DNA of 64,000 bases from Heracleum sosnowskyi (taxonomy: Eukaryota; Streptophyta; Magnoliopsida; Apiales; Apiaceae): the NCBI GenBank assembly GCA_030848705.1, contig JAUIZM010000095.1, positions 124,001 to 188,000 of the forward strand. The letters run 5' to 3'. Positions 51,601 through 62,763 of this stretch are shown piece by piece. Position 1 is the first letter of the stretch. The number at the start of each line of letters is the position of its first letter. The notes under the pieces are model-generated. The model was not told the origin of the DNA, did not search any database, and saw nothing but the letters and a program-made list of their open reading frames with translations. The position numbers and the translations under genes were made by a program.

Positions 51601-53843
51601 TGCGTGAAAATGCCAGTGAAACCAGTTTTGGGCCAAAAAGTGGGTTTTTTCCCATTTTCGGGGGTCGAAAAAACCAATTTGCGGAAATGAAATTTCGCGT
51701 TTTTTGGTCCGTACGCCCATTTTGTACCTCTATTTTAGCACGTGACAAAAAAAATCGGAAGAAAAATGTCCGGAACCTCGTTTTTTGAGCGCGTGAAAAT
51801 GCCAGTGAAACCAGTTTTGGGCCGAAAAGTAGGTTTTTTCCCATTTTCGGGGGTCGAAAAAACCCATTTCCGGAAATGAAATTTCGCGTTTTTTGGTCCG
51901 TACGTCCATTTTGTACCTCTATTTTAGCACGTGACAAAAAAATCGAAATAAAAATGTCCGGAACCTCGTTTTTTGAGCGCGTGAAAATGTCAGTGAAACC
52001 ATTTTTGGGACAAAAAGTGGGTTTTTTCCCATTTTCGGGAGTCGAAAAAACCCATTTCCGAAAATGAAATTTCATGTTTTTTGGTCCGTACGTCCATTTT
52101 TAACTCTATTTTAGCACGTGACAAAAAAAATCGGAAGAAAATTGTCCGGAACCTCGTTTTTTGAGCGCCTGAAAATGCCAGTGAAACCAGTTTTGGGCCG
52201 AAAAGTAGGTTTTTCCCCATTTTCGGGGGACGAAAAAACCCATTTCCGGAAATGAAATTTCGCGTTTTTTGGTCCGTACGTCCATTTTGTACCTCTATTT
52301 TAGCACGTGACAAAAACAATCGGAAGAAAAATGTCCGGAACCTCGTTTTTTGAGCGTGTGAAAATGCCAGTGAAACCAGTTTTGGGCCGAAATGTGGGTT
52401 TTTTCCCATTTTCGGGGGTCGAAAAAACCCATTTCTAGAAATGAAATTTTGCGTTTTTTGGTCCGTACGTCCATTTTATACCTCTATTTTAGCACGTGAC
52501 AAAAAAAATCGGAAGAAAAATGTCCGTAACCTCGTTTTTTGAGTGCGTGAAAATGCCCCAGTGAAACCAGTTTTGGGCCAAAAAGTGGGTTTTTTCCCAT
52601 TTTCGGGGGTCGAAAAAACCCATTTCCGGAAATGAAATTTCGCGTTTTTTTTTTCCGTACGTCCATTTTGTACCTCTATTTTAGCACGTGACCAAAAAAA
52701 TCGGAAGAAAAATGTCCGGAACCTCATTTTTTTAGCGCGTGAAAATGCAAGTGAAACCAGTTTTGGGCCAAAAAGTGGGTTTTTTCCCATTTTCGGGGGT
52801 CAAAAAAACCCATTTCCGGAAATGAAATTTCGCGTTTTTTGGTCCGTACGTCCATTTTGTACCTCTATTTTAGCACGTGACAAAAAAATCGGAAGAAAAA
52901 TGTCCGGAACCTCGTTTTTTGAGCGCGTGAAAATGTCAGTGAAACCATTTTTGGGCCAAAAAGTGGGTTTTTTCCCATTTTCGGGAGTCGAAAAAACCCA
53001 TTTCCGAAAATGAAATTTCATGTTTTTTGGTCCGTACGTCCATTTTTAACTCTATTTTAGCACGTGACAAAAAAAATCGGAAGAAAATTGTCCGGAACCT
53101 CATTTTTTGAGCGCCTGAAAATGCCAGTGAAACCAGTTTTGGGCCGAAAAGTAGGTTTTTCCCCATTTTCGGGGGACGAAAAAACCCATTTCCGGAAATG
53201 AAATTTCGCGTTTTTTGGTCCGTACGTCCATTTTGTACCTCTATTTTAGCACGTGACAAAAACAATCGGAAGAAAAATGTCCGGAACCTCGTTTTTTGAG
53301 CGTGTGAAAATGCCAGTGAAACCAGTTTTGGGCCAAAAAGTGGGTTTTTTCCCATTTTCGGGGGTCGAAAAAACCAATTTGCGGAAATGAAATTTCGCGT
53401 TTTTTGGTCCGTACGCCCATTTTGTACCTCTATTTTAGCACGTGACAAAAAAAATCGGAAGAAAAATGTCCGGAACCTCGTTTTTTGAGCGCGTGAAAAT
53501 GCCAGTGAAACCAGTTTTGGGCCGAAAAGTAGGTTTTTTCCCATTTTCGGGGGTCGAAAAAACCCATTTCCGGAAATGAAATTTCGCGTTTTTTGGTCCG
53601 TACGTCCATTTTGTACCTCTATTTTAGCACGTGATAAAAAAATCGAAATAAAAATGTCCGGAACCTCGTTTTTTGAGCGCGTGAAAATGCCAGTGAAACG
53701 AGTTTTGGGCCGAAAAGTGGGTTTTTTCCCATTTTCGGGGGTCGAAAAAACCCATTTCTAGAAATGAAATTTCGCGTTTTTTGGTCCGTACGTCCATTTT
53801 ATACCTCTATTTTAGCACGTGACAAAACAAATCGGAAGAAAAA
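48601..53843 (+). repeat. Divergent distal satellite block with 12-monomer recurrence
   Basis: Variants rare elsewhere accumulate near the array edge: GAAAATTGTCCGG, GAGCGCCTG, GGGGGACG, AAATCGAAATAAAAATG, TTTTTAACTC and GTCAGTGAAACCATTTTTGGG. The last of these occurs at 50,668, 51,989 and 52,935, spacings of 1,321 and 946 bp (7 and 5 monomers), giving a 2,267-bp (12-monomer) period between the first and third. The block ends at 53,843 inside a monomer, just after GGAAGAAAAA. Lower homogeneity at array edges is a usual result of less frequent exchange with the array core. Confidence 0.8.
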
Positions 53844-53966
53844 TGTAACAGCCCCAAATCCGGGGTCAGGGATTTAGGGTAGTCACGATCCATTTACTCC
53901 TTGCCTTACCTGTAATACTCACACCATTCATAATTTACATGTTCATGACCCCACAACATATGTCTC

Positions 53967-53986
53967 ACAGACACACACACACACAG
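53967..53986 (+). repeat. Short (AC)n microsatellite
   Basis: A run of AC dinucleotides of about 15-19 nt lies 120 bp inside copy 1 of the TGTAAC element. It is not seen at the corresponding place in copy 2, so it probably arose after the copies separated. Confidence 0.8.
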
Positions 53987-54269
53987 GTTAGAGTCTCAGA
54001 AACGACACAATACAACAATTGCGGAATAAATAACTTTTATTACAATACCCAAATGTCTTTTGAATCTGTTACTGATACAATTTCTAAGTATTGTTACATT
54101 ACCAACTTAGCCTTCTGATGCTCACAATCCTCTTATACCATTCCTGTCTATACATGAGTTGAATACCAAAGCCGTAGACTGATTCGATTGGTTCGTACTA
54201 CTCCCGGGATCACTGCTAAAAACGGTTTATGGAAACGCCTTGCGGGGTATGTGCCGTCCCATTGGCATC

Positions 54270-54345
54270 CTGCTTCGCTGCTATATAATATATATAAAAC
54301 AATAGCAAGAGTGAGCGATAGCTCAACAAGGTAATGAAAGTATGG
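54270..54345 (+). promoter_or_regulatory. TATA-like element shared by both TGTAAC repeats
   Basis: CTATATAATATATATAAAAC followed by GAGTGAGCGATAGCTCA lies about 440 bp from the element start. A matching TATATATAAATAAAAC with TGAGCGAATGAATTGCTCAGC occurs about 415 bp into copy 2 (near 58,159). Conservation of a TATA-type box at the same offset in two diverged copies suggests an LTR promoter. Which strand it serves is not certain, and no transcription start can be read from the sequence. Confidence 0.35.
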
Positions 54346-55461
54346 CATAATTCTGCCTTTAACTCAACCCAGAATAATGCGGGTATAAGACAATAATTTG
54401 TCAAAATATCTCGATACTGAAATTATTTCCTTATCGGAATGTATTCCCAAAAACAGTACCATTAATGTACTTCAAATATCATTTCATAATATTTCTGCAA
54501 GCTTTTGCTATATTATGAACAAAGTTCTAGTATAATATAAAAGATAAGGTTTCAAAGTAAACCAATATAACTCTTCCAAAAATATCTGCTATGTAAGCAG
54601 AATATCAACACATAACTTAAAAGAAGTTATAAGATGATTCAGTATAAACAACTCCCTTACCATAACTCATGTTATGTAAGGTATCCACAGAGTCATATGA
54701 TATAAAAGAGGAAGTTACGAGGAAAATTAATATAACATTTCCGCAACCCAAAATCCACTTAGGCATATATATCCTTAATCAGGTTTTATCAGAGTCATAC
54801 TCATAAAATAAAAGATGAAGTTGCAAGAATTTATTGACACTTCATTTCCAAACACTTTTCGACCCCCTGCCAACACGATTGGTTCATCTCCCCAATACAT
54901 GTTGCAGGAATATCCAAATTGGATGATGAACTAATACTGGAGTTGCTACCGCGTCCGCTGTGCCTAACCTTGCTATGATCAGTAGCAGGTCGCACCGCTC
55001 AAATAGTTTTCTACATGTAGATGGAAGTATCACGACGGCCTGACATTGTCTACCGCCTTACTGTGACCTCCCGCCCATTTGGGGCAATAAAAAATTTGGA
55101 TGGGCCCACGCAACTTGACCACTTACACCACTCCTAGTTCAGATGAAATCCATGACTCTGAAACGTAAAGATCGTCTTCCTTTCCCCAAGTGTAATACTT
55201 GTTGATACGACTCCACTCAGTAGTTATATCTAGGTTGGAAAGGAAGATTCTCCAATATTTCCCAAGCAATGCTTGTTAATGGATATCGACTTGTTCCAGG
55301 AATTTACCCCTCGAGCATTGAGGTGGTAACACAATACTTGACTAGCAGCAATTAAATTGCTCCGAGAAAATATCTGTCCCCTGACAGTTTTTGAGTTGAG
55401 AGTTTAAAAAAAGTAATAGTCATTTAAATCAGGTTTCCCATATTTTTGATAGTTGAGCGAG

Positions 55462-55494
55462 CATTTAAATCCGCTTATAAGACGGATTTAAATG
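55462..55494. repeat. Near-perfect 33-nt palindrome
   Basis: Arms CATTTAAATCCG (55,462-55,473) and CGGATTTAAATG (55,483-55,494) are exact complements. The 9-nt centre CTTATAAGA is itself the palindrome CTTATAAG plus one A. The whole is thus a 32-bp palindrome interrupted by one extra base. It lies just before the 42-bp minisatellite. Function is unknown; it could extrude as a cruciform. Confidence 0.9.
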
Positions 55495-55559
55495 GAAAAC
55501 ATTGTTTTGGGAACCTCTTTTTGATTTGAAAATAATTAATAACATTTACTAAATAAGTA

Positions 55560-55985
55560 AACCTTCAAATGAATATTTGAAAATAATATTCATCAAATAA
55601 ACAAACCTCGAATGAATATTTAGAAATAATATTCATTAAATAAGTAAACCTTAACTGAATATTCAGAAATAATATTCATTAATAAATAATCCTCAAATGA
55701 ATATTCAAAAATAATATTCATTAATAAATAATCCTCAAATGAATATTCAAAAATAATATTCATTAATAAATAATCCTCAAATGAATATTCAAAAATAATA
55801 TTCATTAATAAATAATCCTCAAATGAATATTCAAAAATAATATTCATTAAATAATTAAATCTCAAATGAATATTCGAAAGTAATATTCATTAATTAAATA
55901 ATCCTTAAATGAATATTCACACTAATAATATTTAAGTCAATAATCCTCAAATGAACATTCATAAATAACATTCTTTAAATAAATA
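55560..55985 (+). repeat. AT-rich 42-bp minisatellite
   Basis: Four almost identical 42-bp units begin CCTCAAATG at 55,691, 55,733, 55,775 and 55,817. Degenerate units of the same design extend to about 55,560 on the left and 55,985 on the right. Each unit contains TGAATATT and AATATTCA as inverted arms, so it can fold. The unit is 14 codons long, which creates a repetitive frame on the minus strand (55,620-55,865) that I do not regard as a gene. Confidence 0.9.
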
Positions 55986-57743
55986 ATTGATCCTCGAATA
56001 ACAGTACCCGATATCTTTATCGGAAAATAACCTTTATCATATACAAAATATAATCCCTTCTGATCTTTCAAGAAAATCACACGCCCTTATCCTAGGACAA
56101 ATATAAAATCCTGGCTTATAGCTGATATCCCATATCTAGCTTAGAAGCCCATAATCAAATCATTTCCAAGTAATAAATACTTTCCGGAACATAAATAATG
56201 TTTAATAATAATATTCCTCAAGATGAATAGTACTCTGCCGCTGGAATCCCTCCGGGTTTCCACGACTATCTATATAACAAAAATATCGACTCCCGGTCTA
56301 GAGTCGAAACAATAAACCTGCTCTTATCTATAGAGCTACAAGGTACACCGGTTTATAACTACTTTATCTCAAAGCTCATATATAAACCAAAATCAAACTC
56401 TATTTTATACAATATATAACATGTATCGCAAAATTGTATAACTCCACACATGGCAAAAGCAGTAATATATAATCAATACTTCAAAGTATAGATTTAGAAA
56501 ACTTGCCTGATGCTCGAGAAGTGATAGGGGTTCGCGACGATGCCGGACAATCTAGACAAAGTCAAAGAAAACGCACGATTAATCCCCTGGATAATCCACT
56601 TGTACTAAATGCTTAAACACGTAAGCGAAACACAACCAAGGCATTACTAGCTCGTTATAGGCTCATACTAAGTCCATGTTATTCGTCCAATACTTATATC
56701 ACAAGTTTGGTTCGAAATCCATTCACCAATCCAAGTTATACTTAACCATTTACAACATCGGTTTCTAAGTCATGCTCTTAGGGATTTTCACTTGCGCGAC
56801 CTCGGCTAAAACATTTTTATAAAATCGAAAAATAATCTTTTTAATACGAATCTTTTTCGTGAGCCTTCCTAACTGTCTCTAGTATTATTCCTCAAAGTTT
56901 CACATTTTAATATGGCTTCTAAGTGGTCCAAATATAGCCTCAAAGTGACTGACCAGAAAGGGATTGTTCCTCCGAACGACGTTTACGAAAACTTACTTTT
57001 CTCCTAAACCGTAAATCGTATAGGCATGATCTTTATACCAAAACAAACCTTAAAACAAGACCTACAGGCTCCTGGTCAGTTCTGCTCAAAAATATTCCAA
57101 GAACAGTTCGTAATTCTTGCTCAAAACAACCTTAATCAAATGGGCATTACGACGGCTATAATCGTAACGTTTTCCTTTTCCAAAACACAACCAAATCAAT
57201 ACCAATTAATCCCAAACTCACCATCCACCTTATACACCCTCCACTCAGTCAAATCCTCCATGAATAATCAAAACAAATTCATAACCCATCCTCCAAACTC
57301 AACCAACAATTCATATAATTACTTAATCATGATCTTAACTTTACATAAACATCAAAACCACTTCAAACTCATATAAACAAAAAGGGGCAGGGGTTTTTAT
57401 ACCTTCCTTGGTGCTTCATATACACTAACAATGGTTTATAATCCTTCCTTGAGCTTTGAACAAACCTTATCAAGCTTAATCCTTAAGAAACAAAATCAAG
57501 AATCATGAAAAGTTACTATTCATCATCACTTTGTAAAATACATATAAAATCGAAAAACAAGAGTTTGGTTCTAAGATTTTTACCAGACCTTGTACTCTTC
57601 ATAATCTTTCTTTTGAGCTATAGATCGCCACATTTAAATCTTCCTAGCTAGGGTTTTGAGTCCCATCTTTCCGCTGGACACAAACTGCACAGTTTGGGTT
57701 CTCCAACTTGGGGAAGGGATTTGACTAGGCTACACTCCTTTGT
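55986..57743. other. Non-coding remainder of copy 1
   Basis: AT-rich sequence with no convincing coding region, RNA gene or repeat. An ACTTGCCT motif near 56,500 is shared with copy 2 (ACTTGCCTC near 60,220). A purine-rich run AAAAAGGGGCAGGGG near 57,380 resembles a polypurine tract in composition but does not sit next to an LTR start. The open frame at 57,026-57,376 (116 codons) is rich in N, Q, P and S, has no domain I recognise, and is probably chance. Confidence 0.5.
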
Positions 57744-59058
57744 TGTAACGCCCCCAAATCCGGGGTCAATGATTTGGTCGTCACACTGCACTCTTAATCC
57801 AAACAACCTGTTCAATATAAAATCAACACAATAATAATAATATCTGTGACCCCAACTCTACCAAGAATCTTTAAAGGTTATAGTGCTAGAAACAAGAATC
57901 CAAAATTTCATTACAACAACTTTCCTTTTTACAATCATTCTCTTTACAAAATTCTAATACACTAGTATAACTTCGATAAGAAGTATACCAGGCAACTAAT
58001 CTTATACAATATATTAAGCAATAGAAAACATCTATATACAAAACCTCTCACTAGCTCCACTGCTCTGGATCAAAACGTCCTTACGCTAATATCTTTCCCC
58101 ATCTCTGATCAGCTACGCGGACAACTCTCGCCAATACACCTTCTTTCCGGCAGGCTAAAATATATATAAATAAAACAAGTATGAGCGAATGAATTGCTCA
58201 GCAAGTGCATTATTAAATATAAAATATAAAGTTCCAAATTAATCTTTGGATTTTTCAAATAAACAAGCCTATGGCTTAAACATTTGTAATCTCTAATATT
58301 TTCAAAGTAAGTTTGGTAATTTATCACAATATCTCATTTAGCTTCTCGCAACCGAATAGTTTTAAAACACAAAAGATTTATATAGGTCGTTACGATGACC
58401 GAATCAACAATAACTACAATAGTATGTAGAAAATATGAAATAAATGTAACTCGTACGTCTTCAAGACCATGGTTTGTACAAAAATACTAATTTGAAGATA
58501 ACAGGTCTATTCACGACATTTTCCGAAATCAACAACTCTGGAAGGTTAGAATAATCAAGGGGCAAGAATGAGCCAACACGCTCGGTTAAGAAATAAAGAA
58601 CGCACTTCAAGACTTCAACATGGTACCGACTGGATATGCGGTATGAATAAAACTCAACAAGATAGATATCTCACGACTGCCAATGGAATCAAGGAAGTGG
58701 ATTTCAACTATTTGGAATCCGAATGTATTAAGAGTAAGCGATTTCAGCAAGATTGAAACCACTATTAATAATCAACAAACCAACAACTTCACGCAACGAA
58801 TAAACCTGAGAATCAGGTCATATCTCACAAGTACAAAGTATATGGATGTAACTCATCCTAGAAATGAAAATTCATATTAGAATTGGATTTTTAACAATTA
58901 TCAAATACAAAGGTTGTGCTGCTGGCCAGCCACGCATCAACCCCGGACTAGCTCATGTCATAGTCCTCTACTGGATCCTAGGCCAATCTGGGCCTTAATT
59001 TCATCGACCAATAATTGGTCCATTTTTAAAAACATTCCAATTCTATATTATTTATACG

Positions 59059-59132
59059 TCAGGTGTCAGAACAATTGACAACCTTACTTCGACAATCAGG
59101 TGTCGGAAGAATCGACAACCTAATACAACAAT
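59059..59132 (+). repeat. 37-bp tandem duplication
   Basis: TCAGGTGTC begins at 59,059 and again at 59,096, and both copies continue into a GACAACCT stretch with a few substitutions. This is a two-copy direct repeat inside copy 2. Confidence 0.8.
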
Positions 59133-59300
59133 TGCTGGAAAACTCACGTTCCAGGAAACAGTTCAATTATGAAGAATCCATTAAGGAATAACAATATAAT
59201 CTAGTATCGACGAGATCGACACAATATGGGGAGGTGCACATGAAAAGTGACAATATAATAAGCATCGACGAGTTCGATGTAACAACTGGGATATAATGAA

Positions 59301-59501
59301 GAATAAACAATGACATGCTCAACAAGGTTAAGTCTGATATGAAACAGACAATATGATATCAACAGAAAAGTGTAACAAGTCAATATAGAGTAGGGTTCAA
59401 AGAATAAACAATAACATGCTTAACAAGATTGAATCTGATATGAAACAGGCATTATGATATCAACAGAATTTGCAATAACTCAATATGGAATAGGGTTCAA
59501 A
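59301..59501 (+). repeat. 101-bp tandem duplication, diverged
   Basis: The segment beginning GAATAAACAATGACATGCT at 59,301 is repeated from 59,402 as GAATAAACAATAACATGCT. The copies share CTGATATGAAACAG, ATGATATCAACAGAA and TAGGGTTCAAAGAA with scattered substitutions. A shorter, weaker repetition of ATCGACGAG motifs lies just upstream (about 59,205 and 59,263). Confidence 0.85.
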
Positions 59502-60939
59502 GAACAGGCTCTAGATGGCCTTAACAGTTCAATTCATCACATTATGGAAGAATTAGTTAAGATTCAACAATCTGGTAAGTGACAAGAAAGTCAAGTTCAA
59601 GTTTAAGAAAAATTCAGGGTGAAGTTTATAAATGAAGAAAACAAAGGTTTATTAACTTCTGGCAGAAATAGTTCAAGTCCTTCGAACATATACTTATAAT
59701 AGATAAGCCTCGTATTTGAAGGAAGTAAACTAAATCATGCACAGCATAAATGAATTCGAATCAGGGAATGGATCAGATGATCGCATTAACAAGAAATGGT
59801 AATAATACTTGCAAGGGTGCAGGATGGAAAAATGGAATACTTGTAGAACAAGTACCACAACTTCGGAATTTAAAATAACGTTTTCAACATAGGGTTCGTA
59901 AGTTCCCACTCATCTAGGGTTGGCAATATTCCAACCTAATATTTTAAAATCATGTCTTTTAAAAGAGAGCCTTAGTATACGGCCCATAATTATCTCTTCA
60001 AACTTTTCAATATAATAAGTATATCTTTCCAATCAATATGAAAATATGAATCTAAACTCAAAAGGTATAAAAGAGTACTCGTCAATTTACGAGATTAAAT
60101 AACATACTTGCAATTCAATGCAAAAGAAATCAACATTTGAAAATTCAGTAATAAGCATTCAACATGCATACTAATAATTCAAGATAATATCCCTTAATTA
60201 ATAAGCAAGGGTATAAACACTTGCCTCTGGTCCTTAGCTATTTCGTAACGCTGAAACAATACGATTTCCTCCTTATTCTGTCTTGTCGCACGATTCTCTT
60301 CTTCCGTCCTTCTTTGCTTTAACGCTCTTGCGAATACCACTAGTCTGTTTTTACCATTTCGAATCCACGTGCCAGCCTCGATAGTCAAACATGAGACGGT
60401 ACTTAGTCTTCAACGTATAATCCTCATATTATATAAATGATCGTAACTTAACTTCGACGCACTTACCGATCTTACCGATATCTCTGTTGCATAAACATCC
60501 ACATCTCAACTGATAGACCAATCGCAATCACCCACATAAGTAATCCACGTAACTTGCTTGACGACAATCCCCATACTATAAAAAGTCAACATCCAAGTCA
60601 ACGGCCTCGTAAATCTCACTTTCTAACATAACCGACAAATTTCTATCCTATCTACCCCTCGTGATAACATTAGACACAACCAATTACTCAAACAAGTCTC
60701 CACACAATTTATTCGCATGCATGACTCACACAGATAATTCACATTGTTCACATAACACATTTAAACAAGTGACCGGTTACGTATCGGACGCCCGGTCTAA
60801 TTTACGATATTTAAAACTCAGACACTAGCCCTAGTACGGGCATATCCTGACTATAAAGCACATTACACAACTCATACAAATCACATAGCACTTATAACTA
60901 TTTTTAAAACATCACACAAAGCTTATTTGAATTTAAATA

Positions 60940-61370
60940 AGCCACAAACTATTTTTAAATCAAAAATCGGATTTTTAAATCCAATATAAGTATTTTAAAT
61001 GAAAATAAATCAATTAATAAAATTAATTGACACTCTTTAAATACTCAAACTATTTTTTTAAATAATTAAATAGGCTTGAAAATAATTAAACTGAATTTTT
61101 AATTAATTAAATCTAATTAATAATTAATTTTTAAGAATTAATTGATTAAAAGAATTAACCAATTAATTAATAAATTAATTATTAATTAAAAATAATTAAA
61201 ATAATTAAGTTTAATCAATTTTCGGATTTAAATATAATTTATCAGAATTTTTCTGATATAAAAATATATTTTTAAAATAAAAATATGAATTTTTAAAGTT
61301 TTTAAACTATTTTCGAATTAAATTTAAAAATAAAATTCAAAAACAGTTTTCTGAAAATGAATTAGGGTTT
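60940..61370. other. Extremely AT-rich island within copy 2
   Basis: Runs of AATTAATTAA-type sequence dominate. No gene, RNA or ordered repeat is visible. It is followed at once by a sharply GC-richer segment. Confidence 0.7.
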
Positions 61371-61660
61371 TGAAGATTGAAACCGGGTCGAAAAATCGGG
61401 TAAACGGGTCGGGAAGAACGAATCCGGGTCACCAAGAACAACCCGCCGGAATCTGGGTTTTCCAGAATCCGGCCGGCGTCCGGTGGCCGGACTTCGCCGT
61501 TTCCGATCAAAACAAAACCAAACTATAGGGCTTTTGTTCGCTTTTGCAAGACAAACACAACCCACATACACACACATCTGTCCCATGCCGGAATCGTGCC
61601 CAGAATTCATTCAAAGAACTCGCCGGCGACGACCTCGGCCGGAAACCCGATCTACTTAAA
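61371..61660. other. GC-richer segment with CCGG-containing motifs in copy 2
   Basis: The composition changes abruptly, with motifs such as GGCCGGCGTCCGGTGGCCGG and CGGGTCG. It contains an 82-codon minus-strand frame (61,362-61,610) rich in arginine, serine and proline with no domain I recognise; I treat it as composition-driven. GC-rich stretches of this sort occur in untranslated and promoter parts of long plant LTRs, which is a possible but unproven explanation. Confidence 0.5.
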
Positions 61661-62763
61661 TCCTACATGAAACTCAAAGATTAATATACCAAAATGAAGC
61701 TTATAACTCATACAATAAAAGCCCTTTACCAAAAACAATGTCAGATCAATATCAAGAACGTACGAATTGAAAGAAGAAATCGGGTCAAAACCCGAAAATT
61801 AAACCCGACTAAATCGAACATAAACATGAAATTAAAGCATGGATTCTTGCTAATTAGAACCCTAGGAACATGTTAGAAGCAACCAATTGAACGGAGAATC
61901 AACAGAATGAAAATCCCCAAATCGAATCAAGAACCCTAATTTTAATTCGAAACTTGTAAAATCAATATAAAATCGAATACTTACCAGATGATGATGAGGT
62001 TGGAAGATTCTGAAACTAGATTTTTGGGGCTTTGATTTGAGTATAAGAACTTCAGATTTGGACTTCAATAACCCTTAGAACGAATTGATTGAAGATCAAG
62101 AACACAAAATAATTATTTGGGAATTTCGGATTTCTTGAGTAATTTCTGAAGAATTGCTAGGGTTATGAAGTCTGATTGGTCATTTTATATTTTTGGAAAA
62201 ATAATACCCCAAATAACATTTTTGGATCGATATTGATTCGTTAGATCGTTTAAAAACCCTAATTAGGTCAAAAACACGTTTTACGAAAAGTAAGGGGTTA
62301 AAAAGGTTGATGATTATCCAAATTGATATATATCATTATATAACTAATGCTCAAGAATACTAGGGCTATAACAACTCCAATATTGATATAGAACGATAAA
62401 TCCGTCCCCTTAAGCAATTAGGGTTCGGAACGATTTTTCCTTTTTCGGATCAAAAATTGAAATTAATTTGCAGAATCAAATAGGTAGGGTTAAATAGAAT
62501 CCCCTAACCCTTTCGATAACGATTCGAATACGAAAGACGAAGAATTAAAAATGAATGTACGAAATTTCAACGGGCTCTTGAATTATCAAAACGGCTCAAA
62601 TTTGAAGAAAATTCCAAATGACGAAATTTTTGAAAGGGGCTTCCGACTCACCATTTAGCACATAATCACACACTAAATATCATATAATAATATTCCAATA
62701 TTCCAAAATAAATTTTTTAGATTAAATATATCATTTAATCAAATAATAAAATTCACGGATATT

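Larger units (their letters stand above)
1..53843 (+). repeat. 189-bp satellite DNA array, about 285 head-to-tail monomers
   Basis: The whole interval is a tandem array of one A/T-tract-rich unit. Counting between successive CACGTG motifs gives 189 bp for the commonest monomer. Common subtypes are 188 bp (one lacks a base in the GTGATCCAG segment, another in CCATTTTTACC) or 190-191 bp (a CCCCAG insertion). All copies face the same way; I found no inversion and no foreign insertion inside the array. The array enters the window mid-monomer at base 1, so its left edge is unseen, and it ends mid-monomer at 53,843. Subtypes recur in fixed order, giving higher-order repeats described separately. 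Such arrays in plants are typical of centromeric, pericentromeric or subtelomeric heterochromatin; which applies here cannot be decided from sequence. Long open frames on both strands are by-products of a period divisible by three and are not genes. Confidence 0.98.
53844..57743 (+). mobile_element. Putative long LTR or LTR-element remnant, copy 1
   Basis: The segment begins TGTAACAGCCCC at the exact point where the satellite stops. TG at the start and the TGTAAC(A/G)CCCC pattern fit the 5' end of long plant Ty3/gypsy-type LTRs. The first ~600 bp matches copy 2 (from 57,744) in order: the AAATCCGGGGTC start, a GACCCCA element, an ATTACAACA-like stretch, then a TATATATAAA element at about 440 bp followed by GAGTGAGCGATAGCTCAACAAG. 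No gag, protease, reverse transcriptase or integrase is encoded, and no primer-binding site was recognised. The five bases before it are AAAAA; the matching target duplication cannot be checked because the satellite does not resume in the window. It may be a solo LTR, a truncated LTR or another non-autonomous repeat. Confidence 0.5.
57744..62763 (+). mobile_element. Putative long LTR or LTR-element remnant, copy 2
   Basis: This begins TGTAACGCCCCCAAATCC, matching the start of copy 1, on the same strand, and shares the TATA-like block at the same offset. It differs from copy 1 at many positions in the first 600 bp and more widely beyond, so the two are old relatives rather than the two LTRs of one recent insertion. 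The likely right end is near 62,763, where GGATATT is cut by a CACTA end; I recall long plant LTRs ending GGATATTACA, so the transposon may have landed a few bases from the true terminus. No retroelement protein domain is present in about 5 kb. TTTGT precedes the start; no matching duplication could be confirmed. Confidence 0.45.

Noticed and set aside
168..53761. Dozens of open reading frames of 60-304 codons on both strands of the satellite, with repeated peptides such as FFRPPKMGKNPLFGPK
   Set aside because: They are translations of a 189-bp (63-codon) repeat with few stops. The frames break wherever a 188- or 191-bp monomer occurs, and occur on both strands at once. Nothing suggests selection for coding.
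1..53843. CRISPR-like or phage-like repeat array
   Set aside because: Units are contiguous 189-bp monomers with no unique spacers, and the flanks are plant transposons.
1..53843. CENP-B box in the monomer
   Set aside because: I compared the TTCG- and CCCG-containing stretches of the consensus monomer on both strands with the 17-bp CENP-B box pattern and found no match.
55620..55865. Minus-strand ORF with a 14-residue repeated peptide
   Set aside because: It is the translation of the 42-bp AT-rich minisatellite and has no start context or homology.
57026..57376. 116-codon plus-strand ORF
   Set aside because: Low-complexity N/Q/P/S-rich product without a recognisable domain, lying in non-coding repeat sequence.
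61362..61610. 82-codon minus-strand ORF in the GC-rich segment
   Set aside because: The frame is open because of base composition; no domain or splice context supports it.
53844..62763. A single LTR retrotransposon with 5' LTR at 53,844 and 3' LTR at 57,744
   Set aside because: The two starts are too diverged for the LTR pair of a recognisable insertion, and no internal gag/pol, primer-binding site or adjoining polypurine tract was found between them.
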